From Mortierella sp. BCC40632 (lineage: Eukaryota; Mortierellomycota; Mortierellomycetes; Mortierellales; Mortierellaceae): a DNA stretch of 64,000 bases. The position numbers and the translations under genes are program-made. Under the pieces are notes generated by a model that made no database searches, was not told where the DNA came from, and saw only the letters and a list, made by a program, of their open reading frames with translations. Shown here in pieces: positions 1 through 12,471 of the stretch. Location of the stretch: contig WAEK01000030.1 in assembly GCA_011634665.1 (NCBI GenBank), positions 1 through 64,000 of the forward strand, given 5' to 3'. Each line of letters starts with the position of its first letter. Position 1 is the first letter of the stretch.

Positions 1-1030
1 GAAGGAGTCAAAAGAAAAGGACATAAAATAAAAGATAAATAATAATAATAACAAAAACTGCTTTTGCAAACTGCGGGCACGAGGATCTCCTCCCTGCTCC
101 CTTCTAGTCGATCCGTTCATTTACTTTATCACCCACCAACGGCGAGCCGTCCGTCCTCAACCTGAACAACCGTTACTTAATTTCCGGAGACGACTTCCTG
201 CCTTTTCTACAAAAAGGAATCGAGGGAGTGTGGATTGGGAAACTGTTCGGGGTCATCTTAAGCTTTGAGCCGGCAAATATTGAACATCAGGGACCTTTGG
301 CCGTAGAAAGAATAGAGGGAAGAGAGCAGTTGGTGATCCATGGCAACCCGTGGCTTTGTCATTTCAAAGTGGTAACGAAAACACTTGAACCGACAACTAA
401 ACTCCGGCTGAAAATATTTTACGGATCTGAGGGTGTGGAGGGAGGCATGCCATCAAAGGACAAATATTTTGAAAAGGGTATGTCGTGGGTGCAAGTGTGA
501 AAAATGGAGCAGGGTCTGGCGAATCGCTTCTGATGGAGATAACTTGTGGTGGTGGAGGGTATCGCCCATCGATGGCTCAGCGTGTGTCAGAAAGGTCGAA
601 AAAAAAAAGTAATGTGATGAAAAAAAAAAAAGAAAAAAGGAAAAAGAAAAAACAAAATATGAAAACAACAAGAACAGTGAAAGCAACGTCTTGATCGGTT
701 GTTTGTTTTATCTAGGGGAGAGTGCAATCATTGAAGATGACCTTCCGCTAGAACCTCTTATTGAGTATCCGACAATGGTTGCCCAGGTTCTCCACCATTT
801 TTTTCTGTGCGGCGTAGAGGACCAGCACAGGGGGGAAAGAGCTCGCACTACTTGGCAGGCAGGTGGTGTGTGAAACCTATTGGGAAAGGGGATTGCCAGC
901 ATAGAAGAGGGAAACATAATGATCACGACGCGTATCACCGTTCTATAGAGAGAGAACAAGGCAAGAAAAAAGACTCGCAAATGAACAATATCTAGCTACA
1001 AGGATCGCACCCCGGGGGGCGGGCGGACGA
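1..1030. other. Degenerate repeat DNA without a supported gene
   Basis: No open frame here shows a recognisable domain; the apparent 90-residue frame at 228-500 begins at GTG and matches nothing I know. A stretch at about 168-260 resembles 14,022-14,110 (shared text around CCTGCCTTTTCT and GGAATCGAGG), so both are probably decayed pieces of one repeat. A purine-rich simple stretch lies at 597-665. Confidence 0.4.
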
Positions 1031-1340
1031 GTGGACCTGCTCCAGACGGTAAGTATTCACAAAACGGATCGGGAAAATAAAAGGAAGAAAACAAAACTGT
1101 CTTTATTGTCTGGTGTCGAGGGACACCATTTATACCCCCAGGCCCAGGGGCCAGAAGATCGCCCAGTCGTATTTACTACACCACACCTTTCTAAAAATCT
1201 GTTGATAGTACAATCCTTGTTTCCAAAAATGTGTTCCAATAGGATGGTGTCTAAGAAAATATTAGTCTCATGACCAATAATGAAAGAATAAGCAAAACAA
1301 GTTGACTGACAGCTACCCCATTGAAGTGGCAATCTACGAT
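1031..1340 (-). repeat. Probable LTR fragment, antisense
   Basis: Read on the minus strand, a TATAAAT box (1133-1127) is followed after 20 bases by AATAAA (1106-1101). The same layout occurs in four other LTR-like pieces in this window. Neither LTR end nor a target duplication could be fixed, so the borders are approximate. No coding part of the parent retrotransposon lies next to it. Confidence 0.4.
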
Positions 1341-1461
1341 TTAAAGAGTAGCTCTTTTAGATATCATTTGGATATAAAGCAGATACGCTTATCAAAATAC
1401 AAAATTTATGCGAACACATTTTTGGAGGTCTTTACATGACAACGTATGTATGGACCTTGGT

Positions 1462-1583
1462 CAGTGTTACAGATCAAAGCTATGAAAACTTGATATTTCT
1501 TAATAAAGTTTAATCAAACTCAAACTCAAACATCAAACTTTACTATGAAATTTCAAGCCGAATGATTGATATCAGAAACACTG
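1462..1583. mobile_element. 122-bp MITE, older copy of the 12,472 family
   Basis: This copy is nearly the same as 12,472-12,593 and equal in length. Its right end ATCAGAAACACTG pairs with the left end CAGTGTTACAGAT, with mismatches. The middle is an imperfect hairpin around the repeated CAAACTCAAACTC text. No clean target duplication is seen, which fits an older insertion. hAT-like by its CAGTG ends and by the second copy. Confidence 0.65.
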
Positions 1584-1847
1584 GACGGTGGATTTTCCCA
1601 AAGTGAGATTTGATTTTGGTGGTGGATCCTCAAACATACTTGTAAACCTTCTTGTAACCAGGATAGAGGCAGGCTATTATTCTTTCTTGGCGTACAATTC
1701 GTATCTCGGCCTATCCATTGCACCAAACCAAACTCCTTGGCTATCTTACCTTTATCAGGTGGTGAGAATGGATCATCGAAGGAAATGTCTGATTAAGTGG
1801 CATGACTGAAAGACGTGCCTTTAACATCGGTTGATGATCTGAAGTCT

Positions 1848-2460
1848 TGGTCACCAACAGAGTCGATATCTTTTGACTCAAGAAAAAGAACAATATATTC
1901 AATATTAGTGCGTGGATGCTTCTTTTTCGTTGAGACCAATGCACTGTGCAAGGCAAACAAGCAAACATACTATTATGGTCAAAATACCAAGAAACTGTCG
2001 GCAAAGACAACAGGGCATGCTTATAAAAATAGGAAGGCAAAGGGACGGTCGTCTGGTCGAAGGCCAATGAATGAGAGTCATAGGATTACTCAGATGGGAC
2101 CAACTGCAAGGAAGAAACGAGGAGAGTAGTACATCAAAAGCGCCATACTAGCAAGGGGTCGCCAGGAACTCTTCAATGTCATTGAACGAGAAAAGGCAGC
2201 ACAAAGCTATAGCAAGATTCTATCAAAGAAATGGGATAGGTGAAGGCATCTTACTTTCAAAGTTAACAAGGAAAAAAAATAAAAGAAAGAAACGACCAGG
2301 AACAAACTAGAGCCTGCTCAAGTATTTACTCATCTACGATCTATTGAAGAGCATTCAGACTAGATAGCTCTGCAACCATGAATAAAACACAACTTGGAAA
2401 GGGGTAAAATTGTAACTACTGCAACCAGTGTCAGTTACTACACGACACCTGTGCTGTTTC
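1848..2460 (-). mobile_element. Helitron 3'-region relic (minus orientation)
   Basis: Bases 2,035-2,460 closely match 23,110-23,560, which is the helicase C-terminal end and 3' tail of the Helitron at 22,900-26,233, in the same orientation. Bases 1,848-2,006 match the reverse complement of 16,376-16,540, so this repeat also exists near other relics. No intact frame remains. It was recognised from repeated sequence only. Confidence 0.55.
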
Positions 2461-3357
2461 TATTTCAAGAATAAAAAAAACAAAAAGATAAAAAGCTTGG
2501 CTCAAAACAGTGAAAGAATGAGGATAAGTAAATATAAGTTACGAAAAAAACACTGAGAGATAAACAGAAAGTAGATAAGGTTCATAAAGGCATGGATACA
2601 GGTGACTACAGTAAAAGAGAAAGTACTTAGACCTTAGCAGAAGAGATTGATGGCTAGAAAGGCTAGATTGAATAATGCTTTGACAAGTGAGAATGGCGAA
2701 CTACGGCTTTAAGGATAAGAATAGAGCTGATTGATGGAAGTAAGAAGAAAGTTGGAGTTTGATCAAGTAAGGGAATGAAGTGCTTAAAAAAGTAAGCCGT
2801 TACTCAATTGGTATACAATGACTTGTAGAGGAATACAGAGCATTCTGCGCTCTGCAAGAAATTAGCTCATGGGAAGAGTTCTGACCCTCATGGATTAGAG
2901 TTTCCTCATATATATAGATACTTTTCCCCTTTTGTACTTTTACAAGGATATGATGGCATGCGTTGCATGGTACTCATGTGTTCAGAAGCTAGAACATAAT
3001 CTACTGAACCCGTAAAGTAAGACTTTTCTCGAGAAAAAATGAAACTATACATGAGTCAAGGGGAAGGAAGGTTTGAGCTAGCATTTTGGCTATCTAATAG
3101 GTTTCTGAGTAAACAGATTGGAGATGTTTGAGAAGACCCGACTACTCATTGCTGGAACATTGAATAATTTGATTAAACCAATCTGGGATTGTCATAAAAT
3201 ACAAATCAAAAGTCTACCAATAGAAGCCCTATGCAAAAAGAATAAGAATAAATTTTTGAGTTTTCCTAGAGAGATCATAAATGAACGACAACATTTTAAT
3301 GAGTTGAAAAATAATATGATTGATTAATCCTTTGTTCTTTCACTTTATTGAAGTATT
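2461..3357. other. AT-rich spacer, no gene seen
   Basis: Only short frames without recognisable domains occur. The stretch is purine-rich on the plus strand and ends at the TTA target site of the Harbinger element. I see no RNA gene or clear repeat unit. Confidence 0.5.
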
Positions 3358-3550
3358 TTAACAAACAGAAATTTCCTTTGAATTTTCTTCAAGGCTCCCT
3401 TTATGTGCACTGCTTGAGGAAAATTGTTTCAAAGATTTCTTTGCTCGAAGAGTTTTCTTCAAATGTTCTTCAAGGCAAGTCACAACGGGTTTTTTGGTTT
3501 GACTCCCACGCGTGCCTCTCCTTGCCTCTCCATCTACTTGCCCATCAGCC

Positions 3551-4714
3551 ATGTCATTCTCCAACACCCCATCTCATCGCTCAGCACAGCCAAACGACAA
3601 TTCAGATAACGACCTATGGGAATCAACAGGAACAACTCTTGGCGACTCGGCAGTCGACCAGTCCGACGACAACCAGAGTGTTCTTCCAGACGAGGACCTG
3701 ACCGATGATGAACCAAGACTCAAGCGCAAGATTCCCTTCCGAGGTTTTACGAATGGTAGCCAGGAGGACATCGAACTACTCTCAGCTATTGAGCAGTTCA
3801 CCCCATATGACGCTCAGTATGGCCAAAAGAAAGAGGCATGGGCGAATGTGTTTACCCACTTGAAGGGTCTCGACAATAACAGGATTGCCAAAGGCTTTGT
3901 ACCTCGCTATACAAGTCTCAGTGAAGGAGCATGCAAGAAACGCTGGGATGCACATCAGACACTCGTTAGACAGTATGAGGCCACGCTGAAGACTGCAACA
4001 GGAATTGCCCCACTTCCCTCAGCACACATGGAACGGATGAGACGTGTGGTGACAGCTGCGAATGCTTGTAAAGAAGGAGCCGATAGCTTAAAATCAGAGC
4101 GTACCAAAAAACGGGAAATATTTCAGCAAAGACATAGCATGGCGGAAGAGATGCGCAAGCTGGCAACACAGAGATATGGGAAACGCCCATACGCAGCACT
4201 TGAACAATCAGACTCTCGAGGATCATCCAGTCAGTCTCATTCCGCAAGATCGAGTTCAACTCGGAAGCTAGGCCCAACCACAACAGCATCTTCATCCGCT
4301 TCGTCAACAGGAGCGTCGGCGTCGGCGTCCGCATCAGTGGTTTCTTCGTCATCAAAGTCCAACCCTTCAGCTCTACAAATAACTGCAACAAGCAACTCAA
4401 GGTCAACGTCGTCCTCGTCTAGGGATGGGTCTTCTTCTCCATCTTCTAATGCGTCCGCCGAATCTGAGGTAAACACAGGAACGGAAAGGGTAGCAGACGC
4501 ATCAAGCTCGTCATTCTCGAGCACCCTATTCGATCTAGAGGTTCAAAGACTTCAGGCAGACTCAGATGCAATCGCAAGGCACTTAGAGGCAGAGGCAGAA
4601 TCACGCAAAGACATAAAAGAGACTCTTCAGAAGTTTACAGCAGCTTTCGAGAGTGGACAGCAGATTGGCCTTCAGATTCTCCAAGCTATAAAGGATCTGA
4701 AGAGTGATAAATGA
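3551..4714 (+). CDS. Harbinger Myb/SANT-like DNA-binding protein
   Basis: I chose the ATG at 3,551, giving 387 residues; the frame also extends upstream to a GTG at 3,512. The N terminus is acidic and polar. A trihelix/Myb-like segment of about 80 residues follows (from FTNGSQEDIELL to CKKRWDAHQ), with the spaced Trp and Arg-Trp pattern of SANT-type domains. The middle is a long Ser/Thr/Ala low-complexity stretch, and the C terminus (from FDLEVQRLQADS) is predicted helical and coiled. In other PIF/Harbinger elements the second gene encodes a Myb-like protein that binds transposon ends and helps the transposase enter the nucleus. By position and architecture this is that partner. It is convergent with the transposase. 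Confidence 0.75.
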   Translation: MSFSNTPSHRSAQPNDNSDNDLWESTGTTLGDSAVDQSDDNQSVLPDEDLTDDEPRLKRKIPFRGFTNGSQEDIELLSAIEQFTPYDAQYGQKKEAWANVFTHLKGLDNNRIAKGFVPRYTSLSEGACKKRWDAHQTLVRQYEATLKTATGIAPLPSAHMERMRRVVTAANACKEGADSLKSERTKKREIFQQRHSMAEEMRKLATQRYGKRPYAALEQSDSRGSSSQSHSARSSSTRKLGPTTTASSSASSTGASASASASVVSSSSKSNPSALQITATSNSRSTSSSSRDGSSSPSSNASAESEVNTGTERVADASSSSFSSTLFDLEVQRLQADSDAIARHLEAEAESRKDIKETLQKFTAAFESGQQIGLQILQAIKDLKSDK

Positions 4715-4718
4715 AAGT

Positions 4719-5888
4719 CTATCCATTGATTTCCTCGATGACATCCCTGAAAAGGTGAGGATTAAAGTATTGTAATAACGGCGGGGGTGCTAGCTCATAT
4801 CGTGCGGTAATGTTGTTTCCACCTCGAATGCAACAGAGAGCGTTGGTGAAAAGGACGCTAACTTGAAAGAATAGACCGATTGGCGACTTTTGCAACATGA
4901 TGTTTCGGTAGAAATCCAGGGACTGGAAATGGTTGAGCACGTTGCCAAGGGCCATTTCAACAGACACACGTTCTCTAGCCATCGCGATGTTGAACCGCCT
5001 TTCTTCAATTGGCATTCCCTCTCTCTGGATATACGGCTTCATCATATGCAAATCCAAATTGTAAGCAGAGTCACCATAGACTGCCAGTGGTCGTCCATTT
5101 ATATCCCAAGCGTATTGCTCCAGCAAGTCTGGCAGTCTGGAACGAAGGTAGATGTTGAGGTCATGGAAAATACCTGCTTGCGGCTCGCTAATGTGGACAA
5201 TGATTCCATCTGGCGTGACGAGAACTTGATACTTTAAGGCATGGTATCCTTTGTGCCCATTGTACATAGTCTCTTGGTTCAGTGTCGGTCTGCATATCCT
5301 TCGAACGGTTCCATCAATAAAGCCAAATACTCTATCAGATGTGGATGGCCGAGAGCCGCAGGCTGCTGCGAACTGCGACAACGTTTCACGAGTTAACCTT
5401 TGAGGGTCCCAGTTAAGAAGATCGCTCCATCTTGTTGTTATCCACTCAATTGTTGTCGTGATTATGCGTGAACAAGCGGAGAAATGGCGGCCAAAGACAA
5501 ACTGCATTCGATCCAACTTTACAGGTGCCGAAAGACGATAGAGAACCATGCATAAGGCTTCAATCCCCGACACTCGATCCCTCTCATTTGTCTTGATAAG
5601 ATCAAGGAGTCGTAGTGCCTCTTTCAGTTGCAGAATCTCATTCCGCGTGAACCGTAGCTGGAGCCGACTGGCGAGGTCTGTCCAATTGTTAAAGTGTCGT
5701 TCAAAGTCCCCAGGAAGCAAGAGGCAGCCTCGAGGAATTGGTTGACTTGGGGCCCAATGCCTCGCTCGATTGTTCTCGGGTGGGTCGTTGTCTCCTTGGA
5801 TATCGAGAGCTGGATTGTTGTCAGCCATCATGCGTCGCAAGAGGGCAACTCGGCGCCCCCGGACTTCTTGCAATGCAATGAGAGCCAT
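4719..5888 (-). CDS. PIF/Harbinger DDE transposase
   Basis: The 389-residue intact frame starts at ATG 5,888, and another Met pair lies about 20 residues in. The catalytic signature is complete: Asp192 in FIDGT, Asp273 in YGDSAY, and Glu311 in RVSVEMALGNV. The text NGHKGYHALKYQ after the first Asp is typical of the family (DDE_Tnp_4). It would cut and paste the element at TWA sites in the nucleus. Length and motif spacing are normal for the family and I see no frameshift. The partner Myb-like gene lies just downstream in the convergent direction. Confidence 0.9.
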   Translation of the reverse strand: MALIALQEVRGRRVALLRRMMADNNPALDIQGDNDPPENNRARHWAPSQPIPRGCLLLPGDFERHFNNWTDLASRLQLRFTRNEILQLKEALRLLDLIKTNERDRVSGIEALCMVLYRLSAPVKLDRMQFVFGRHFSACSRIITTTIEWITTRWSDLLNWDPQRLTRETLSQFAAACGSRPSTSDRVFGFIDGTVRRICRPTLNQETMYNGHKGYHALKYQVLVTPDGIIVHISEPQAGIFHDLNIYLRSRLPDLLEQYAWDINGRPLAVYGDSAYNLDLHMMKPYIQREGMPIEERRFNIAMARERVSVEMALGNVLNHFQSLDFYRNIMLQKSPIGLFFQVSVLFTNALCCIRGGNNITARYELAPPPLLQYFNPHLFRDVIEEING

Positions 5889-6003
5889 GCAAAGTACATG
5901 CTGTCCCTGAATTCAGCATGCATGAGCCCCTCTTGAACACAATCGCCACCAATTCTTTCAATTCTTAGCTTGCACAAAAAAGTCAGGAAATTTCCATCTG
6001 TTA

Positions 6004-9000
6004 AAATGGTCTATTATAGACATTAGGTAAATTTAAAAGGATATCAAAGGGATTTTAAGAAATTAGATTTCAATACCTTCTCTAATTGAATCAGTATAGT
6101 GCGTCAATTAATAGATATACTTGTATAATGTATTAAATGCACAAATATAGTAAGGGAATGAAAATTAAAAAAATACTATGATAATATTTAAAAAGTATGT
6201 AATAATCGCAAAAACAGGGCAATATAATATTTTTTAAGAATATAAAGGAAGAAAAAATTATTATATCAAATCAAATTGAGATAACGTAAAATATAACCAG
6301 ATTGATAACTAGTGGTTCAGGATAAAATATATCAAATAATTCTATAAACATAATAGAAAAATTAAATTTATTATACCTAAAAGTTTACATAGATAAAAAT
6401 TGATATCAACATGTATAAAATTTTTAACAATAAATGTAAGTGAAATAAAATCGATAAATTAATGATCAATACTATTAATAGAATACTTAAAAAAATATAT
6501 TAAATTTTTAAAGATAAATAATTGTCCTAGTAATAGTATAACTTAGATGAATAAATTATTTTAAGAAAATTATGTGGTATCATTAAATAGAATATAATAT
6601 TTTGCTATAAAAATTATAGCATCATATTAATGTTTGCAATAATTTGGTAAAATATTACTTATACTTGGTCAAACATAAAAATAAATTTAATGTTGATCTA
6701 AAACTATATTTATGATGAAGTTATAATGTACAGTGCAATATATTTTTCAACTGAGTGGGATAACATAATTGATTGATCAATGGGAATTAAGTATTAGTAA
6801 TTAAATATTTATATATCCTAAAAACAAAATATCAAAATTATAGTAATTTCACGGTCAATTCACCATTTAATAAAGAACTGATAGATTTCATTATATATAC
6901 TTTTCATAAACACTTGTAAAATCAAGTAATGATATACAAAATGAGAAACAATATTAAAGTAAGAGTATAATCATGCAAGATATTAGATTAGATGATAATA
7001 TTAACATATATGTGTATTCCTCTAGATTTCTCACACATCCACTTTGAACTTAGTTAGTACGAAAATTTTTGAACGGAGCTGAATACAAAAAAATTCAGAG
7101 AGGCTGAAAAGTCAATTGTGAGTGTGAAAATTATATGGAGTTAAATTGTCATTTTGGAATATAGTTTATGGACTCCTGACGAACAAACCCAATGCCCCAT
7201 CTCCTGGAAATTCATCAGGAGGTATCAAAAAAACATACCTATCAGATGATTTCAAACAAATCGCAAGTTAAGGTAATCAACACACTTTGATCGGCAAAAT
7301 GATAGATTTCAGAGAGAAGATGCCGCTTACACAATTTGTGAGAATATTATACTTTTAATAAAATAAATTTTAAATTTTGAACTAATTAGACTAAATTATT
7401 AATTCTAATGGAATTCATGAATATATTTGCCCCGTTCTTTTGAAGCAAATTTTATTGTTTATGTAAATTAGTCATAAACATTACCAATATAGAGATATGA
7501 TATATTATTATTTGTTAAGAATTTCGAGAATTATATATAAATATTATGATTTTAGATAATTGATAATTATGGAATTTTTCAATATATCTTAACAGAACAC
7601 CTGAATCACATTATCAATTGTATAATAATATTTTACATCAAACATATGAACAGTACATTCAATACAATCTTAAGGATTTGATTTTCAATTTTCCAATTAA
7701 TATAATATTGAGTGAAAAGTTTAATGTGTCAAAATTTGTTGTGCATTGAGACAGACAAGTGTTATATTTTATTCAATATTTAATGAAAAGTTTGTACTGA
7801 CAAGATATATTTTATATTGTACATTCAATCATATATAAAATTATTTCTCATGAGGCAATGTTAAGATTTAATACATAATCAAAAATAAAATCATGATATC
7901 ATATAATCTGATATTTATGGGTTATGAAACCATGAATTACAAATTTTTTGTTTAATGGAAATATTGAACTTACAACTATAATATAGATAAAGTTAATAAA
8001 TGTTTAATTAGTTTATGGAATAAAAGGATCAATATTTGCAGAATGGTAATCAAATATTATATAAAGTATATAAGGAATGTCTTGTCAAGTCAAGCTCGTC
8101 TAGGCTTCTAGAAATGTTTATAGCCATTCTTCCCATTTGGTTAAATTTTATCTTTTAATCTAGATTAGCAAGGATTTTGCAGGCTTTGATTGAATTGGTC
8201 ACGGAATCTAGTCAAAGATACCTGAGATGAAAATAGATTATTTCACCACAAGATTATTCCTGTTATTGAACTTGAGTAGATCAAAGACAAATTTAAGTAA
8301 AAACATTCACTAAGCAAACACTAGCATTGTGATAATAAATGATTACGAGATGTATCTATTTCTATCGGTGTCCAGCCAAACATATTCCCTATATCGAATC
8401 ACTAGAGAGAAACCCAAAGCTACTACGATGGTAATAAAAATGTTAACCAAAGTATATATACTTTCTCATATTGAAGAGTTCAAATATTAATATAAATTTT
8501 TCAATTAAAAACATAATAAATAACTTTTCATATCTATAATTATACATTATTCCAATAATATATATTTTATCATTATTTCCATTGATTAAATTATTATTTC
8601 TCACATTAAATATATAAATATATATAAATCAATAATATTTAGAAAAATATGTTATTTTGTTAATCATGCTAAACAAGTCTTTGATTGATTCCCTATCAAT
8701 AATGATAATAAAAATTTCTATAATAACCCTATAGTATATTTTAATACATTATAAATTATATATTGACAATTATTTTAACCAATATTTTGACTTGGAGATG
8801 ATATTTTTTAGAAATATATTTTATCACATAATATTGTTGTAAAGATAAAGTAATTTTTTTATTTGAAATATCTAAAGCATTTGATTAATAGTGTCATTAT
8901 ATATAAATTCGATTGATGTTAAAATTACTAAATAAATATGAATAATTGTACACTGTATCATATTCGCATATGAACTATTATATTTCATGAAAAAATTTTT

Positions 9001-10780
9001 ACTATCTATATATTAGATAGATTAATAATAGTCAATAATAAATATATATATTATGAATTTATTTCTAGATATTTTTTTCCTTAAGCAGTCTAATAAAATA
9101 TATTATATTTATTCAAAAGTGATGTAATTTTTCAGAATACTTATTGAATTATTATCGAAAAGCTTAATTGATTATATTGATATATTAATTTATTTCATGG
9201 ATATATTATCATAAAGGAATACATTAATCAATCTAATATAATTATATTTATTTATCAATATATCAAAATTTTTCCTTCAGAATGATTTTAATATTTAATA
9301 GCTAGACTTTGCTTTTCTTTTAAACACAATTAATATTTATTTTCTATTATCTAATCCGATTCAAAAATTCCTTTGAAAAATTATTTAATGATTTCAAATT
9401 AATATATTTTTTACTATTTTCTTTTGAAAACTTTGGGGCAGATATTATTTGTAATCTTTAACAATACTTGTGACATACTGGTTAAATTTCGCATTGAATT
9501 ATTTAATATTTATTAAATATTATTTTGATTCTATTATTTGTAAATATATTTCTATAATTATTTATTATTTTTAGATTATTCATGTGAATATTGTATTAAA
9601 AATTCATATTCTTGAAATCAGAATTGAATCTGAATATATTACCCATATAGGTATTTTATTACATCTTTCATTTTTTATTGCAAAAATATATTTTGTTATC
9701 AGTTTTGCTAATGGAGAATTGTACATTTATCAAATTTTGATTTAATTCATTATTTAGCGAATTTTATATCTATTTCTGATCTTTTCTTATGATTTTTATC
9801 ATATTCTTAGTTGTATAGATATTTGGTAAATCTATTTATTTCTAATTGTTCTAATTCTACCATTTATTTCGTTCTATTATATTACTGGCTTAATGTAGAT
9901 CTCATACACTTTCAATATTTCGAATACTTCCCATTTTTGCCCTATATATCTAGTATTTTCGTCTCTTTCCTGAATGATTATTATGGGTTTTCTAATTGTA
10001 TATTTTTTTGGATTAGTTTATTGAATCATTGGATTTACACTGATTTCAGTTTTTATTTCTTATCTCATTTTTCATCTAGTAATATATAATAAAGTTTTAA
10101 ACTATAATTGCATCAATATTTATTCTATGATAATCACTTTTTCTTTTTCTATACTTCTAATTATTAATTTGATTTATCTCGAACACCCTAGCTCTCCGTT
10201 TTCGTTGTCGTTTACTTCTATTGTTTTTGAGGATAATATTATGTTAAAGAAATTGTAGAAAATATATGATCTGCTCTTTTGCTTTTGGTATGACACAATT
10301 GGTAAGGTTTTTTCTCCTTATTTTGCATCAATAATGTCTAGGTTACAGGAATTGTTGATATTCACCACTGAAATATGTTTTATAGATATTACTGCTGAAA
10401 GGTGAAATGGGATGATAGTAAAAATGATATCTTATTGCTTTTGTGAATTTGGGAGTCAATCCAGGAAATTTGTCATTGTATTATTCGTTTTGACTGAATA
10501 TTGCCTACTCTACCTTTTTTTGCATATTTGATATTTTCACAATTAGCTTATGTAATGATTAAAATGAATGATATAGTTGTTTGAGCTCAATATTTTTTGA
10601 GGACGAGATTTATTCCTTCAAGGATTATGAACTTTACTCAAAACAATTCACTAGTTGTGAGAGGTCTCTACTTTGTATGGACCATAAAATCAGTTTCGAT
10701 TCAATTCAAATAAATTTTTTTTCAATAGTCTTCTATTACAGGAAATTGAATGAACAACTGATTGTACAGTGAGTCTTAGT
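6004..10780. other. 4.8-kb very AT-rich gene-free block
   Basis: There are no convincing genes, only short frames rich in Ile, Phe, Tyr and Asn as expected from composition. The left part favours A on the plus strand (30 A against 19 T in 6,181-6,240) and the right part favours T (19 A against 33 T in 9,481-9,540), with the change near 8.9-9.0 kb. No tandem array or long inverted repeat was seen by eye. A centromere-like region, a decayed repeat block or an organelle-derived insert are all possible. I did not recognise mitochondrial genes. Confidence 0.6.
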
Positions 10781-11510
10781 TGACAAATTCTCTCTCTTTG
10801 ATTATTCCGAGCTTAATCTTCCCATTATTATTGGTTAACAATGCTTGGCGTGATCGCGATTTCTTTGACTCAAAGTCAGGCAGATCTTTATTTCTTCCAG
10901 TTTTCCTCTCATTATTCCTCAACATAATTTTGAACTTTCAAACGCTTTAACTTCGTGCTGAAGGCCATACTCTTTGAAGCCATATATCACCTCATATTTG
11001 CATCCTTCGTCCTTTGCTACCAATACTCTGCTGGTGACGTGTAGTAATTGACACTGGTCGCAGTAGTTACGTATTTAGCCCTTCCCATGAGATGGTCAAC
11101 TAGAGATTACAGATCTGTCTGGTCGTTATGCCCTTCAATAGATCATAGTTGAATAATTTGTTGGGCAGGCTCTTGTTTGCTCCTGGACGTTTCTTTCTTT
11201 TGTTTTGTACCTTGTTGACTTTGTAAGTATGATGCGTCCACCCTTCCCTCTTCCATTTTAGAAGCTTGATTTAGCTTTGCGCTGCCTTCCGCTCGTTTCA
11301 TGCCATTGAAGAGCTCCTGGCGGCCCTTTGGAAGCATCACTCATCTGATGTAAGACCCTTCTCGTTAAGATCACCCCCCACCCTTTCATTCTTTTCTTCC
11401 TGCCAGTTGTTCTCACCTGAGCAATCCTATGTCTCTGATGACCGTCCTTTTGCCTTTCTCCCCTTTGAACATCCCTTGTGTGTCTTTGTAGCAAGGAGCT
11501 ACAGCACACC
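10781..11510 (+). mobile_element. Helitron 3'-region relic (plus orientation)
   Basis: Bases 11,020-11,510 match the reverse complement of 23,050-23,560, covering the end of the helicase frame and the 3' tail. Bases 10,790-11,010 resemble 16,050-16,360. A perfect small stem-loop, GTAGC-AAGGA-GCTAC, lies at the distal end near 11,490. No intact coding frame remains. The same tail also occurs near 2,040-2,460, so at least three related copies exist here. Confidence 0.55.
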
Positions 11511-12471
11511 GACTATTTTTCCTATGCATTGAGAAACGATATAAGGCAAGTGCCTCTGAGATTGAGGCTTTTGGGAAACCCAAGAGGTTTTGATCTGCAT
11601 TTCAATATCAACTGATTTATTTTGAGCGTAGTTCGTTTCAACTTCTTCCTGCGTATACTCACCACTGATCTCGATAAGTTGGCACTCTTTGCTTCTATTA
11701 TATTGCATATGGCCTCTCGAAGGTTAAGTCGTAAGTAAGTTTTTTTTTTTGTTGAGATGTATGTATCTGTTGCAGCCATAAGGTGAAAGATGGTCAGAGC
11801 AATTGAGTGGTGTTGTTGCAACAGAGAGACTGGGAGCAGCTCCATGAAAGAGGTTGTAGCTGCATTTGGTTTGATGTCATCTGCATATAGAGCGTAGGAG
11901 ATTTGATAATGCTGAATCTCAGCTATCAACATAAAATTGGTCAATTCCCATACTCTTTCCCTCTCTCTCACACACGAACAAACTTCTTCAATCTCTCTCT
12001 TCATCTCTATCATCAATTCAAAGTTGCCTTTCACATGAATACAATGTCTTCCTCCTTTGGACCATTGAATTAGCTTTTGCTTTTTGAAATTAAACCTAAA
12101 AGTCTAATGTTTATAGTATTATGGATTACGGAGACTACCCTATTACCACTTCAATAAAGTGTGCCATCTCTACCTAAAATGATAGGTAGCCTACTGGAGT
12201 TCTTTCTGAGCCAAGGATTAGGTAGCATTGGCTTCCATACTCTACTTCAAAAAGCGAAAGGAATAGGAAACAATAATAAAAAAAAAAGGCTCCACTCTAT
12301 CTTATTCATTCGAGTATCCATACACAAGCTCACTGAGCTGCAAACCAACTCATACTTGGGATTATCTCTGTTAAGAATCTACATTCCTGTGTACGACAGA
12401 TTCAGCAGTAACTAATGGCCCCATGGTCTTCTTCGAGATAGAGACCAACCTGGATAGAGTAAGGGTAAATG
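11511..12471. other. No supported gene
   Basis: A 170-residue minus frame (11,522-12,034) overlaps other frames and shows no known domain, so I do not call it. The stretch carries CT-rich simple sequence near 11,960-12,010. Confidence 0.4.

Larger units (their letters stand above)
3361..6000. mobile_element. Complete PIF/Harbinger DNA transposon, 2,640 bp
   Basis: Both sides carry the trinucleotide TTA (3,358-3,360 and 6,001-6,003), the TWA-type target duplication of this superfamily. The ends share an inverted core GAAATTTCCT close to each border (ACAAACAGAAATTTCCT on the left, CAGATGGAAATTTCCT on the right read inward). Inside are the two genes usual for Harbinger elements, a Myb/SANT-type DNA-binding protein and a DDE transposase, convergent with four bases between their stop codons. 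Both frames are open throughout, so this may be a recent and possibly functional copy. Confidence 0.85.

Noticed and set aside
4237..4524. Acidic minus-strand frame opposite the Myb-like gene
   Set aside because: It is the shadow of the Ser/Ala-rich region of the real gene.
9811..10089. 92-residue frame resembling a mitochondrial membrane protein
   Set aside because: Its Phe/Tyr/Ile richness follows from AT content; no conserved mitochondrial motif was found.
11522..12034. 170-residue minus frame
   Set aside because: No domain, overlaps Helitron relic DNA and simple repeats, and shows no coding character.
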